35,751 bases of DNA. It comes from a virus. The DNA is taken from IMG/VR virus record IMGVR_UViG_3300046002_002846, positions 1 to 35,751 of that record; one strand, written 5' to 3'. This document shows positions 1 through 6,909 of the stretch, piece after piece (the stretch's first letter is position 1; the number at the start of each line of letters is the position of its first letter). The notes beneath the pieces are model-generated. The model had not been told where the DNA came from, made no database searches, and saw nothing but the letters and a program-made list of their open reading frames with translations. A program made the translations under genes and the position numbers.

Positions 1-2
1 AC

Positions 3-1139
3 CATGTGTACTTGATTGGTCAGAGCGGTCAAATACATCAACCTATTATTCTTTCGGGCAATGTCACTGTTAACCCAACATCAGGTACATTAAACAATAA
101 CCATTTTAGTATCACTGGTTTAGAGATTGTGGGTGGTACAAACGGTAAAGCGATTTATGTAACAGGTACAAGTCCATTACGATTAAGTCTACAAGATGTA
201 TGGATTACTGCTAACGGTACCGGTGCAGGCTTATATCAAGACAATTCAGGCACAGGCACATATACTCATGGTGGACCACTAAAAGTAAGTCACAACGGTA
301 GTGGTGATGTGTATTGCTTTAATATCCTTAACGGTACAGCAAGTTTTGAAAGTGTAGAAACATCAGGTGCTACCCAAGTTGGTGCCGCAGGCCCAGGTGC
401 TACACTAACATTCAATAACTCACAACTTGATGCGAACGGTGATGTAGTAGTTGAAACATATGGTAATGGTATATTAGTTGTAACTAACTCTGTTATCAAG
501 AACTCACAAGCAAACGGTTTTGGTATTAAACTGAATGCGGTTGCTAATGTAGCCGGCACAGTGAGCGTCGGACAAAGTGCATTCAATGTTCCAGCTGGTA
601 CAGGTCAAGCAGTATGGTTAGATCCTAATACTACAGTAGGACTATCAGGGGTATTTGCTTGGGGAGGTGTTTCATTCTATCCCAGTACTAACACAACTAT
701 TAATCCATCAATAATACCCGGGCCATTAGCGACATTAGTAGGAACCATTGCAAGTCCTATACTATATGGTGATATCACTTCGTATGCTGTAGCACAAGAT
801 TGGGACTTACTTGACAACAATGCTAGTGCATTGAGTTTTGACACTACAGGTAAAACAGGTATTATTAATATCGTAACTACAAATAGTAGTGAAGGTGTAA
901 CTATGAGTGGTTACGCTAATGTTACAGGTAATATTACTGGCGGAAATGTGATAACAGCAGGGGTAGTTAAATCAGGGGCATTTGTTACTGGAAACATACC
1001 GGCTGCTGCAACTGCAGGTGCAGGTTCAAGAGCATTTGTTACAGATGCGACACTAGCAACATTTGGATCACTGTATGTAGGCGGAGCAGCCAATGCAGTA
1101 CCGGTATATAGTGATGGTTCTGCTTGGTTCATCGGTTAA
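3..1139 (+). CDS. Phage structural/fibre-like protein, C-terminal part (5' partial)
   Basis: The reading frame is open to the window edge (codon 3-5 is in frame and no stop precedes it), so the GTG at 6 is probably not the true start. The visible 378 residues are rich in Gly, Asn, Thr, Ser and Val with short repeated strands, as in right-handed beta-helix fibre or tail proteins. The last 60 residues contain GSRAFVTDATLATFGSLYVG, a C-terminal segment I recall from many environmental phage structural proteins. It probably acts at the virion surface. It is the only late-oriented gene at this end and stops just before a bidirectional terminator, facing the minus-strand operon. The exact structural role cannot be read from the sequence. 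Confidence 0.8.
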   Translation, partial: HVYLIGQSGQIHQPIILSGNVTVNPTSGTLNNNHFSITGLEIVGGTNGKAIYVTGTSPLRLSLQDVWITANGTGAGLYQDNSGTGTYTHGGPLKVSHNGSGDVYCFNILNGTASFESVETSGATQVGAAGPGATLTFNNSQLDANGDVVVETYGNGILVVTNSVIKNSQANGFGIKLNAVANVAGTVSVGQSAFNVPAGTGQAVWLDPNTTVGLSGVFAWGGVSFYPSTNTTINPSIIPGPLATLVGTIASPILYGDITSYAVAQDWDLLDNNASALSFDTTGKTGIINIVTTNSSEGVTMSGYANVTGNITGGNVITAGVVKSGAFVTGNIPAAATAGAGSRAFVTDATLATFGSLYVGGAANAVPVYSDGSAWFIG

Positions 1140-1162
1140 TAACAATAGAACCCATTAAAAAT

Positions 1163-1181
1163 GCCCCTTCCGGGGCTTTTT
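1163..1181. terminator. Bidirectional intrinsic terminator
   Basis: A GCCCC/GGGGC stem closes a TTCC loop. A T-tract follows on the plus strand and an A-tract precedes it, giving a U-tract on the minus transcript. It separates the convergent genes ending at 1139 (+) and 1180 (-). Confidence 0.85.
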
Positions 1182-1392
1182 ATGTTTTAACCTTTTTGAG
1201 CATATAGTCAGTGTACTTTGACATACACATTGCGGGAATTTCCAGAAACGGATCCTCTAGATGAAAGGGGCAACCTACTTTCCAAGTATTATGCTCCTTA
1301 AAAAATTTCAACTCTTTCAGATCAGTGACACTAGTTGGATCAAAGTTTCTACGAGGATTGAACTTACGAGCAAATGCATGTAGTACTGACAT
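1180..1392 (-). CDS. Hypothetical small protein (70 aa)
   Basis: I do not recognise this 70-residue protein. It is basic at both ends (N-terminal RKFNPRR, C-terminal KKVKT), has two cysteines and shows no membrane segment. It is the last gene of the minus-strand operon starting at the promoter near 2090 and ends inside the bidirectional terminator. No strong Shine-Dalgarno sequence is seen. Only 8 bases separate it from the gene upstream, so translational coupling is plausible. Confidence 0.6.
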   Translation of the reverse strand: MSVLHAFARKFNPRRNFDPTSVTDLKELKFFKEHNTWKVGCPFHLEDPFLEIPAMCMSKYTDYMLKKVKT

Positions 1393-1400
1393 ATCAATCT

Positions 1401-1589
1401 TTATTCACGCGGCAAGGCTGCGGCTTCTACAATAATCGCACAAACCTCAACTAGAGAAGGGCACATGATTTTAGCAGTTTTCCACTGGTCATTTGAATCA
1501 CGACCGGACACTTCAACCATGAAGCCATTATCGTACAGATTGACCATTAGATTGTCACTACATTTTGTAAGTTTATCAGAGAGTTTCAT
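1401..1589 (-). CDS. Hypothetical small protein (62 aa)
   Basis: The start at 1589 (MKLSDKL) is chosen over an upstream in-frame ATG because AAAGGA lies 6 bases before it. The product has 62 residues with an amphipathic N-terminal helix and a hydrophobic C-terminal part (VEVCAIIVEAAALP). No family is recognised. It follows the 1636-2028 gene after a small GC-rich hairpin and probably shares its transcript. Confidence 0.65.
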   Translation of the reverse strand: MKLSDKLTKCSDNLMVNLYDNGFMVEVSGRDSNDQWKTAKIMCPSLVEVCAIIVEAAALPRE

Positions 1590-1609
1590 ATTTTTCCTTT
1601 GTTGAGGGT

Positions 1610-1624
1610 GGGGCACATAGCCCC
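1610..1624 (-). promoter_or_regulatory. Intergenic hairpin
   Basis: GGGGC/GCCCC stem with a five-base loop between the genes at 1636 and 1589. No U-tract follows, so it is more likely an mRNA processing or attenuation hairpin than a full terminator. Confidence 0.45.
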
Positions 1625-1635
1625 TCTATTTATTA

Positions 1636-2028
1636 TTAAGCGGTAACACCTGCTTCAGCAAGAATTTGCTCTACTGAAACTTCTTTGGTAACCTTCTTAG
1701 CGCGGGCCTTGATGTTAGCAAGGGTAGGCTTTGCCTTAGTCTTTGCGACTTTGACTTTTACTGTACCTTTGCTTGCTTCCTTTGTTTTATCAGCAAGAGA
1801 ATCAGCGATAGTTGCTTGATCACCGGGTGATTGAAAGTCTGCATGAGTAGCCAGATAATTCAGAGCCTCAATCTTAGTCATTTCACTGGGCAAGTCCACA
1901 AAGTCAACACGAGTATGTCCACCTTTTGTAAACAGCTTGATACGGCGAATCATATCATCAGTAAAACGAACCTTAGTATTACCATTGTTAGTAGTAATAC
2001 CAGCGACTTTGAAAGTTTGTTTAGCCAT
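1636..2028 (-). CDS. Hypothetical protein with basic Lys/Ala-rich tail
   Basis: The 130-residue product has an ordered N-terminal half (about residues 1-65) and a strongly basic Lys/Ala/Val-rich stretch from about 80 to 115, like the tails of small nucleic-acid-binding proteins. An AAAGGA Shine-Dalgarno sequence precedes the ATG, and a consensus promoter sits about 60 bases upstream. Nucleic-acid binding is an inference from charge alone; I recognise no domain. Confidence 0.75.
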   Translation of the reverse strand: MAKQTFKVAGITTNNGNTKVRFTDDMIRRIKLFTKGGHTRVDFVDLPSEMTKIEALNYLATHADFQSPGDQATIADSLADKTKEASKGTVKVKVAKTKAKPTLANIKARAKKVTKEVSVEQILAEAGVTA

Positions 2029-2089
2029 TTTGTTTCCTTTAAGTTAAGCTAAGTTGAAAAATGCACTGATATTACTCAGCACTGTTATA

Positions 2090-2118
2090 ATGATAACACA
2101 GATTGGCATTGTTGTCAA
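2090..2118 (-). promoter_or_regulatory. Sigma70-type promoter
   Basis: On the minus strand TTGACA (2113-2118), 17-base spacer, TATCAT (2090-2095). Drives the 1636-2028 gene and the two genes after it. Confidence 0.8.
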
Positions 2119-2139
2119 TCGCAATGTTACCCGTTATTC

Positions 2140-2409
2140 TTACAGTCCTGTAATATCTACAGTGACTTCTTTGTGACCAGTTTTGCTTTGAATGAATTTC
2201 ATTCCTTGATGACCAGCAATTGCGTCCTTGATGATTGGGGATACATCATGCCCAACACCATCACGTTTAGATGCGGGTTCGAGGAATTTACCGATGAATG
2301 GGCGAGTAACTGTTGATGTTTCACCACTTGCGAGTTTAGATTGAATCAATAACAACCCGTTTTCTACGATAGCAGTTTCCAGTTTACGTTGATATTTTGC
2401 TTTAGACAT
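2140..2409 (-). CDS. Hypothetical protein (89 aa)
   Basis: The start at 2409 (MSKAKY) follows AAAGGA with good spacing; a further upstream ATG would lie in the -10 region. The product is 89 residues, soluble and basic, with no recognised domain. It has its own promoter at 2439-2467 and is followed by the next promoter, so it looks like a single-gene unit. Confidence 0.75.
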   Translation of the reverse strand: MSKAKYQRKLETAIVENGLLLIQSKLASGETSTVTRPFIGKFLEPASKRDGVGHDVSPIIKDAIAGHQGMKFIQSKTGHKEVTVDITGL

Positions 2410-2438
2410 ATTGTATCCTTTAGAGAGTTTAAAATTAA

Positions 2439-2467
2439 ATTTTAACACCAAAATAGTTTATTGTCAA
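2439..2467 (-). promoter_or_regulatory. Sigma70-type promoter
   Basis: Minus-strand TTGACA (2462-2467), 17-base spacer, TAAAAT (2439-2444), 30 bases before the 2140-2409 start. Confidence 0.8.
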
Positions 2468-2495
2468 CTATCATTTTTCCCGTTTTAGAGTAAAA

Positions 2496-2651
2496 TCACA
2501 CATGATTTGCTGATTCGGACATCAGCAAACGACCATACATGGCCCGAGCCATACCAATTGCCATAAACGGATTATCCGCTTGAATATGGACACGACCATA
2601 ACCTGCACCTGGTTCATCTTTATACTTTACGAAAACCCAATATGTATTCAT
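2496..2651 (-). CDS. Small hypothetical protein (51 aa)
   Basis: This 51-residue frame begins MNTYWVFVKYKDEPGAG and ends ESANHV. Its ATG overlaps the stop of the preceding gene (ATGA) and AAAGGT lies just upstream, which strongly supports translation. The aromatic N-terminal strand and Met-rich helix suggest a small folded domain. No family is recognised. Confidence 0.75.
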   Translation of the reverse strand: MNTYWVFVKYKDEPGAGYGRVHIQADNPFMAIGMARAMYGRLLMSESANHV

Positions 2652-2878
2652 ATATTACCTTTCAATGTAAACTTACTTAGGACATCTTTTGCAACAACAA
2701 GTTCATCAACAGGATCATGGAAGTCAGCTATTGCCAAATTCAAGTGTGTTCCTACATTACGCACAACCTGGAGAACATATTCTGATTCTTCCGGACCAAG
2801 CATTGCAAAATATTTTTTCAATTGAGCTTCGTTCAAAGAAGTCAAGAATTCAAAAAAATTGATTTTATCTTGGTTCAT
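2648..2878 (-). CDS. Hypothetical protein (76 aa)
   Basis: A 76-residue acidic, mostly helical protein (MNQDKINFFEFL...), with no membrane segment and no recognised domain. Its start overlaps the stop of a possible 33-residue frame (TAATG) and its stop overlaps the start of the 2496-2651 gene (ATGA), so it sits inside a translationally coupled string. Confidence 0.75.
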   Translation of the reverse strand: MNQDKINFFEFLTSLNEAQLKKYFAMLGPEESEYVLQVVRNVGTHLNLAIADFHDPVDELVVAKDVLSKFTLKGNI

Positions 2879-2979
2879 TATTCTACTCTAAAATATTTTG
2901 CAATCTCCAACACCCAGGCTACTCCCGTTTGCTGGTTTGGTTCATCCTCAAACATAGCATCCCCTGAATAACCACACAT
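2878..2979 (-). CDS. Possible 33-aa small protein
   Basis: ATG at 2979 opens a 33-residue frame ending IAKYFRVE, reminiscent of the C-termini of the MNERI-type proteins nearby (IKQYFGVEE). Its TAA overlaps the next ATG (TAATG), the junction type used throughout this operon. The ribosome-binding site is weak and the frame is short, so this is tentative; it may be a decayed relative of the MNERI family. Confidence 0.4.
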   Translation of the reverse strand: MCGYSGDAMFEDEPNQQTGVAWVLEIAKYFRVE

Positions 2980-2996
2980 TAAATACTACCATATTG

Positions 2997-3022
2997 ATTA
3001 TAATAGATACTATTGCAATAGT
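2997..3022 (-). promoter_or_regulatory. TATAAT box next to a perfect 14-bp palindrome
   Basis: Minus-strand TATAAT (2997-3002) lies beside the perfect palindrome ACTATTGCAATAGT (3009-3022). No good -35 is seen (TTCACA at 19 bases), so this may be an operator-controlled or activator-dependent promoter for the genes below 2979. Confidence 0.4.
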
Positions 3023-3045
3023 GTGAACAATAGTAAAGTTACTGT

Positions 3046-3288
3046 TCATTCTTCAACTCCGAAATATTGTTTAATCATTTTAGCACAACTATCGGCAGTT
3101 GCTTTGGTCTTGCGAGCCATTTCACCAGTGTTGGTGATTTCAGCCTGAATAGCAATAAACTCACATTTTTCAGCACATTCTAGAATAATCAACTGGGCGA
3201 ACTTTTTACAAAACTCGTCGGGAATATTCCAAGCACCTGGCATATCTTCAATAGCCTTATCAGCAAGTTTTAGAATTCGTTCGTTCAT
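3046..3288 (-). CDS. MNERI-family phage protein, copy 1
   Basis: The start at 3288 (MNERILKLADKA) is preferred over the ATG at 3303 because it makes an ATGA overlap with the preceding gene and matches the paralog starts. The 80-residue protein has the family pattern: N-terminal MNERI helix, a central F-AQLI-LECA helix, then a C-terminal IKQYFGVEE. Two relatives lie at 3524-3751 and 11377-11649. All three are short helical proteins of unknown function. Confidence 0.75.
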   Translation of the reverse strand: MNERILKLADKAIEDMPGAWNIPDEFCKKFAQLIILECAEKCEFIAIQAEITNTGEMARKTKATADSCAKMIKQYFGVEE

Positions 3289-3524
3289 ACTCGTGTGTTC
3301 CATTTTTTAATTGCTTCCTCTTTAGTGTCAGCGGACATTTCACACCCGCATCCACCGCTAGTTGTGGGGCAATGAAAACTGTAACACCATTGTTCCGGAG
3401 GCACTTCTCTGAATGAGAGATATGCCCTCCCATACTCCATATCCTTCCAGCCGATGGCGTTAGGGTATAGGGTGTCGCCATTTTCAATGTCAACTGCGTG
3501 ACCGCAGAACGGGCAAGGTTGCAT
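3285..3524 (-). CDS. Lar-like zinc-ribbon protein
   Basis: The 79-residue protein has CPFCG at residues 4-8, a second Cys cluster in the middle (HCPTTSGGCGC) and a C-terminal EEAIKKWNTR. That is the layout of the Lar restriction-alleviation family (Zn ribbon, conserved WN-R end). Lar proteins of Rac prophage and relatives modulate type I restriction; whether this one does is inferred from family only. It overlaps the genes on both sides (TAATG and ATGA). Confidence 0.75.
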   Translation of the reverse strand: MQPCPFCGHAVDIENGDTLYPNAIGWKDMEYGRAYLSFREVPPEQWCYSFHCPTTSGGCGCEMSADTKEEAIKKWNTRV

Positions 3525-3751
3525 TATTCAACTCCGAAATGTTGTTTAATCTTTGTTGCCCCACGATCATACAGATCCTGCTCCGACTGAGTATAAACTT
3601 CCATTGCGCCGTTGAGATAAGCTGCACATTCCAGAACAATCAACTGGGCGAACTTTTCTTTATCAAACACTTCAAAGGTAAGTGGATTGTAAGGAGTAGG
3701 GCCTTGAATAGATGTAGCCTGTTTAGAAAGTTGTTGAATTCGTTCGTTCAT
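3524..3751 (-). CDS. MNERI-family phage protein, copy 2
   Basis: A 75-residue paralog of the 3046-3288 protein: begins MNERIQQLSKQA, has the central EKFAQLIVLECA helix and ends IKQHFGVE. AGGAA precedes the ATG. The Lar-like gene lies between the two copies, so the arrangement is not a simple tandem duplication. Function unknown. Confidence 0.75.
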   Translation of the reverse strand: MNERIQQLSKQATSIQGPTPYNPLTFEVFDKEKFAQLIVLECAAYLNGAMEVYTQSEQDLYDRGATKIKQHFGVE

Positions 3752-3766
3752 TTAGTTCCTGTAAAT

Positions 3767-4177
3767 TTAAGCAGTAAGAATATAATCTTTATTCCAAAGA
3801 CCCACGTTCACATCAATGTACCATCCCACATCAAAGTAATCAGTTTGAATGTCGCTACGGTCATGATTACCAGTATTCATTGCAGCAAAAACTTCCTGCA
3901 TAAATGCAAGTGCAATGCCGCTGAAATGATTTTCATAGTGATAAGGATTCACACTAAGATATTTTTTTGCAGGAATGAAACCACGATCAACTTGATAGGG
4001 GTCAGCACCAACTGTCTCATTGAGGTTACCAATAAAATCAATAGCACCCATCTTGATATTCAGCACAAAGACAGCATTATTGCGTACAGCAAGTGAACCT
4101 GTGACATTGTACTTTTTCAGGATAGCCTTGATAGCTGGAGCTCGTTCTGCTTTGCGGTCTTGATCAAAATATGCCAT
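3767..4177 (-). CDS. Conserved phage/plasmid hypothetical protein (136 aa)
   Basis: 136 residues beginning MAYFDQDRKAERAP, with an N-terminal helix, a beta-rich centre (VFVLNIKMGAIDFIGN) and an aromatic C-terminal half ending NVGLWNKDYILTA. I recall related proteins in many phages and plasmids, without a known function. AAAGGA precedes the ATG, and a perfect consensus promoter lies about 34 bases upstream with the recurrent leader seen before several neighbours. It heads the operon running down to about 2496. Confidence 0.75.
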   Translation of the reverse strand: MAYFDQDRKAERAPAIKAILKKYNVTGSLAVRNNAVFVLNIKMGAIDFIGNLNETVGADPYQVDRGFIPAKKYLSVNPYHYENHFSGIALAFMQEVFAAMNTGNHDRSDIQTDYFDVGWYIDVNVGLWNKDYILTA

Positions 4178-4210
4178 TTAGAAATCCTTTAATTAACTGA
4201 TTAAGACTCT

Positions 4211-4239
4211 ATTATATACCCAAACCCATTTAATGTCAA
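4211..4239 (-). promoter_or_regulatory. Consensus promoter, recurrent cassette copy
   Basis: Minus-strand TTGACA (4234-4239), 17-base spacer, TATAAT (4211-4216). Spacer and leader closely match the copies at 4928, 5253, 5560, 6002 and 25983. The -35 contains the TGA stop of the 4236-4412 gene. Confidence 0.9.
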
Positions 4240-4412
4240 CCGTCAGAATTAACTGCATCGTCAAGACTTGAATCTGCCAGATCCTGTTCATACTCCAGAA
4301 CATCATAAACAAAGTACACGGGGATGCCCAGTCGTACAGAGATTGCTGCTGGTGCATAGTCCGCAGCCAGCATATCACGGATAGTGAAATCCAATTCAGC
4401 CATTTTGCTCAT
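4236..4412 (-). CDS. Small helix-turn-helix-like protein (58 aa)
   Basis: ATG at 4412 overlaps the stop of the membrane-protein gene upstream (ATGA). The product runs MSKMAELDFTIRDML to VNSDG. The stretch DMLAADYAPAAISVRLGIP resembles the paired helices of a small helix-turn-helix, with an acidic tail. DNA binding is inferred from this pattern only. An overlapping 61-aa frame (4193-4378) is its shadow. Its TGA falls inside the -35 of the next promoter. Confidence 0.65.
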   Translation of the reverse strand: MSKMAELDFTIRDMLAADYAPAAISVRLGIPVYFVYDVLEYEQDLADSSLDDAVNSDG

Positions 4413-4606
4413 TTTGATGTACTCACATTAGTTTTAACCAAGATACCAACCAGCACCATAATGCCCCATGCTTGGAGCCAAGACACTTCATTGACACCAG
4501 TAACGGCTCCAACTAGTGCGTTATTCCAAAGCCACATCACGGGCCAACTCAGTAGCAAACTTAGAAATACACCAAGACCAATTGCAGTTAAAACCATTGT
4601 TTTCAT
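4409..4606 (-). CDS. Small membrane protein (65 aa)
   Basis: Two hydrophobic segments (about residues 4-26 and 44-58) separated by a short loop mark a small two-pass inner-membrane protein. TAAGGAG sits 6 bases before the ATG. Phages encode such proteins for superinfection exclusion or membrane remodelling; nothing in the sequence identifies which. Its stop overlaps the start of the 4236-4412 gene. Confidence 0.75.
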   Translation of the reverse strand: MKTMVLTAIGLGVFLSLLLSWPVMWLWNNALVGAVTGVNEVSWLQAWGIMVLVGILVKTNVSTSK

Positions 4607-4616
4607 AATTTACTCC

Positions 4617-4895
4617 TTAAGCAGTAGAAAGCATATTAACGGGCACTCTCCAAGTATTCACAGGGCCAGTTCTGACGATAACAAACTTGCGATTGATTTT
4701 TTGCACATCGCCGGTGAGTGTAATCCCAGTTCGGTTACTCGTGAATTTCACTTTAGTACCGACTTTCAGGGTGTACTTAGTTTGTTGTCCAAGTTGAGCC
4801 CGAGCAAAACGAATTGCATCACCGATGCTATTCAATTGTGCATCAGTAAAGTTACCAGCAAGAATAGCACCGTTGATTGCAGAAATGTCATTCAT
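4617..4895 (-). CDS. Hypothetical protein with KOW/SH3-like barrel
   Basis: 92 residues: an N-terminal helical part (about 1-38) followed by a beta segment, KVGTKVKFTSNRTGITLTGD...WRVPVNML, that resembles the small SH3/KOW-like barrels common in T4-like phages. The family is inferred by pattern, and a nucleic-acid-binding role is plausible but unproven. AAAGGAG precedes the ATG. It heads the operon starting at the 4928-4956 promoter. Confidence 0.75.
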   Translation of the reverse strand: MNDISAINGAILAGNFTDAQLNSIGDAIRFARAQLGQQTKYTLKVGTKVKFTSNRTGITLTGDVQKINRKFVIVRTGPVNTWRVPVNMLSTA

Positions 4896-4927
4896 ATAAA
4901 CTCCTTTAATTAACTGATTAAGACTCT

Positions 4928-4956
4928 ATTATATAGCCAAACCCATTTAATGTCAA
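4928..4956 (-). promoter_or_regulatory. Consensus promoter, recurrent cassette copy
   Basis: Minus-strand TTGACA (4951-4956), 17-base spacer, TATAAT (4928-4933). The -35 contains the stop codon of the 4953-5219 gene. The leader AGAGTCTTAATCAGTTAATT is repeated from the 4211 copy. Confidence 0.9.
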
Positions 4957-5219
4957 GCCTGATAACTAGAATAGTTACGGATTTTGCTTTGCTTATTGGT
5001 GTGACTTTCGTTGAATTTTATCTCATACCCGCGGTCGCGCAGGGTGTTAACCAGGGTTCGCAAATCGCAGTCCTCTTCCAAGAAAGCATTAGCACCTTTT
5101 TGATAGCTGTAATGACTAATCTTGTTGGCAATACCAAGTTTAACCAACTTAGCTTTGGGGAAGCGGGCCCACGCATGACCTGAGTCAGAAAAAACTGTGA
5201 TAGAGATTTTTTTAGCCAT
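4953..5219 (-). CDS. Conserved hypothetical protein (88 aa)
   Basis: MAKKISITVFSDSGHAWARF opens an 88-residue protein with a central SYQKGANAFLEEDCDL motif that I recall from phage and plasmid hypotheticals. It has an N-terminal strand, a helix, then the acidic motif; no catalytic assignment is possible. Its stop codon forms part of the next -35 box, and its own promoter is at 5253-5281. Confidence 0.75.
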   Translation of the reverse strand: MAKKISITVFSDSGHAWARFPKAKLVKLGIANKISHYSYQKGANAFLEEDCDLRTLVNTLRDRGYEIKFNESHTNKQSKIRNYSSYQA

Positions 5220-5252
5220 TTTGTAGTCCTTTAATTAACTGTCTAAGTATGT

Positions 5253-5281
5253 ATTATATACCCAAAATCATTTACTGTCAA
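5253..5281 (-). promoter_or_regulatory. Consensus promoter, recurrent cassette copy
   Basis: Minus-strand TTGACA (5276-5281), 17-base spacer, TATAAT (5253-5258), upstream of the 4953-5219 gene. Confidence 0.9.
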
Positions 5282-5286
5282 CCTTT

Positions 5287-5529
5287 TTAGGCAGCAGTAA
5301 GTTGGACTTGCAGCCCTTCCCAAGTACCAGCAAGGCCGCTAGCACATTGATCGGCTGCACCGATACCAGAACGGATACCCTCAAGCGCATCCAATGCCTT
5401 TTGAGTAGCAGCATTGCACTTGGAAAAATCACCAACCCCGTTACGAATCTGTTTGACAGTAGCATAAAAACATGCAGGACCGACAATAACACGAAATTTT
5501 TGAGTCTGTTTGTAACGCTTGATAATCAT
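5287..5529 (-). CDS. Hypothetical protein (80 aa)
   Basis: 80 residues beginning MIIKRYKQTQKF, with a basic N-terminal strand followed by Ala/Gly-rich helices. AAAGGA precedes the ATG, which selects this frame over two overlapping ones (5268-5492 minus, 5302-5544 plus). Single-gene unit between two recurrent promoters. Function unknown. Confidence 0.7.
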   Translation of the reverse strand: MIIKRYKQTQKFRVIVGPACFYATVKQIRNGVGDFSKCNAATQKALDALEGIRSGIGAADQCASGLAGTWEGLQVQLTAA

Positions 5530-5559
5530 TCAATAGTCCTTTAATCAATCTAAGTATCT

Positions 5560-5588
5560 ATTATATACCCAAACCCATTTAATGTCAA
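5560..5588 (-). promoter_or_regulatory. Consensus promoter, recurrent cassette copy
   Basis: Minus-strand TTGACA (5583-5588), 17-base spacer identical to the 4211 copy, TATAAT (5560-5565). Confidence 0.9.
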
Positions 5589-5597
5589 GTTTTGGGA

Positions 5598-5972
5598 TTA
5601 CGCAACCTTACGAAAATATTGATAGGGCAAGCCCAGAACATAGCACAGATGTTCCCAGTCGCCGGGGAAGTCGCTAGCGTCCATGATCCAACGCAATGCA
5701 GTTTCACGGTCACATGCACCTATTCCGATAATATCGGTAACATGTTTCTCAAACTTAACAACCGCCTCTGATTCGGCAACCTTACGCTGGGCTTCTTCAC
5801 GCTCAATCACAACTTGCAACCTTGCAAACTCTGCTTGAAAGTCCTCAAGGGTCCAAGTGCTGGTGTCAATACAACGAGGGCGAACACCATGGGCATCCTT
5901 GTACATATCCCAGAAAATAGTCTGAGCCTGCTCCAAGTCAGACATTTGTTCCCAAGAAGTGAATTCAGACAT
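5598..5972 (-). CDS. Conserved phage/plasmid hypothetical protein (124 aa)
   Basis: The start at 5972 (MSEFTSW) follows GGAGCAAAT; the more upstream ATG lacks this. The 124-residue protein has a WDMYKDAHGVRPRCID motif, a coiled-coil-like Glu-rich centre (about 50-75), then GACDRETALRWIMDA and a terminal LCYVLGLPYQYF. I recall the WDMYKDAHG family from beta- and gammaproteobacterial phages and plasmids, without a function. It has its own recurrent promoter. Confidence 0.75.
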   Translation of the reverse strand: MSEFTSWEQMSDLEQAQTIFWDMYKDAHGVRPRCIDTSTWTLEDFQAEFARLQVVIEREEAQRKVAESEAVVKFEKHVTDIIGIGACDRETALRWIMDASDFPGDWEHLCYVLGLPYQYFRKVA

Positions 5973-6001
5973 ATTTGCTCCGTTAATCAATCTAAGTATG
6001 T

Positions 6002-6030
6002 ATTATATACCCAAAATCATTTAATGTCAA
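6002..6030 (-). promoter_or_regulatory. Consensus promoter, recurrent cassette copy
   Basis: Minus-strand TTGACA (6025-6030), 17-base spacer, TATAAT (6002-6007). Near-identical spacer and leader to the 5560 and 25983 copies. Confidence 0.9.
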
Positions 6031-6040
6031 GCAATTAACG

Positions 6041-6427
6041 CTATTTCACCAATGCTGCACGAATGATTGGGGTTGTTCTTTGTGTTATTTCATACGCACT
6101 ACCGCCTTGCCCTATGCAGACATATATATCACGCAACGCCTCGCGCAGCTCCTCATTTTCCTTGTCGGCCTTCACAATCCGTGCGTAGTGCTTGATTAGC
6201 GCATCGGCTACGGCTTTATCGGTTCCATGCTCGGTTTCGTAGTGCCCACCATCACCGTGCAGGATTGCAAGCAATTCACCAAGATTCTGGGACAGTGCAG
6301 CGCAGTCCGCAGCACTGACAGCAGCGGCGTGGGCTTTCATGTCCTTTCGTGTGTACTGCAAAAGATCACCACCATAGCTGGTGGCTCCGCTTTCGTGATA
6401 CCAAGGCTCAGGCAGTGGTACTGTCAT
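6041..6427 (-). CDS. Hypothetical phage protein with C-terminal coiled coil
   Basis: 128 residues: a Pro/Gly-rich start (MTVPLPEPWYHESG), then Ala-rich helices and a Glu/Lys coiled-coil stretch (about 90-105). I recall similar MPLPEP-type starts in temperate-phage hypotheticals. Its ATG overlaps the stop of the membrane-protein gene upstream (ATGA). Last gene of the operon starting at 7062. Confidence 0.7.
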   Translation of the reverse strand: MTVPLPEPWYHESGATSYGGDLLQYTRKDMKAHAAAVSAADCAALSQNLGELLAILHGDGGHYETEHGTDKAVADALIKHYARIVKADKENEELREALRDIYVCIGQGGSAYEITQRTTPIIRAALVK

Positions 6428-6627
6428 GCTTCTTCCTCCCTAATATCCAGAACAGCAGGAGAAATAATCCCCCCAATGTGCAAAATGAACAGCAAGATGA
6501 ATCTCGCCAATCCGTCACCTTTTGGATCCAATGGAGCCCACACGGTCTGTCCGGTGAAAGCGTAGCAAATAAGGCTAACAACACTCAGGGCGCACCAGAT
6601 GTATGCAAAGTATGCGGCGATCTTCAT
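6424..6627 (-). CDS. Small two-pass membrane protein (67 aa)
   Basis: Hydrophobic stretches at about residues 3-25 and 40-60 flank a short polar loop with a Lys/Asp pair, and the tail is acidic (DIREEEA). Likely an inner-membrane protein. ATGA overlaps join it to both neighbours, so the three genes 6624-6908, 6424-6627 and 6041-6427 are translationally coupled. Confidence 0.75.
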   Translation of the reverse strand: MKIAAYFAYIWCALSVVSLICYAFTGQTVWAPLDPKGDGLARFILLFILHIGGIISPAVLDIREEEA

Positions 6628-6908
6628 GTCATGTTACTCCCAATTTCCGCAGCAGCGTGGACGATGGCGCGGCGGGTTACTTCACATTGCTTGTCCTGTG
6701 AAACCTCCGCGAAACAGATATCGGTTGAGATAGGTAGACGCAACTGAACCGCTAACCGCAATGCGGCACCGTCGTCAGTGAGTGGGTTCCACTTTACTCT
6801 AGTACCACTGCCGCTAACATAGACATTCAAGCCGTCAAATTCCCATCGTGTGATCACTTGCCAACCACAAGCCTTCGCTGCAAGTTCCAGTAATTCTTGG
6901 TTGTTCAT
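6624..6908 (-). CDS. Conserved phage hypothetical (NPLTDDG motif, 94 aa)
   Basis: The start at 6908 (MNNQELLELAAKACGW) is chosen because AGGAAAG precedes it and one base separates it from the stop of the 6910-7062 frame. The protein has 94 residues, with the pattern ELLELAAKA-GW...WNPLTDDGAALRLAVQL that I recall as a common phage hypothetical family. The longer upstream frame is an artefact crossing the 50-aa gene. Confidence 0.75.
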   Translation of the reverse strand: MNNQELLELAAKACGWQVITRWEFDGLNVYVSGSGTRVKWNPLTDDGAALRLAVQLRLPISTDICFAEVSQDKQCEVTRRAIVHAAAEIGSNMT

Positions 6909-6909
6909 G

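Noticed and set aside
3539-4096. Plus-strand frame of 185 codons
   Set aside because: Opposite two well-supported minus-strand genes; Cys/Ser/Ile-rich shadow translation without a start signal.
4193-4378. 61-codon minus-strand frame
   Set aside because: Shadow of the 58-residue gene 4236-4412, which has an ATGA overlap and a sensible composition.
5268-5544. Alternative frames at 5268-5492 (-) and 5302-5544 (+)
   Set aside because: The frame 5287-5529 has the AAAGGA site and fits between promoters; the others do not.
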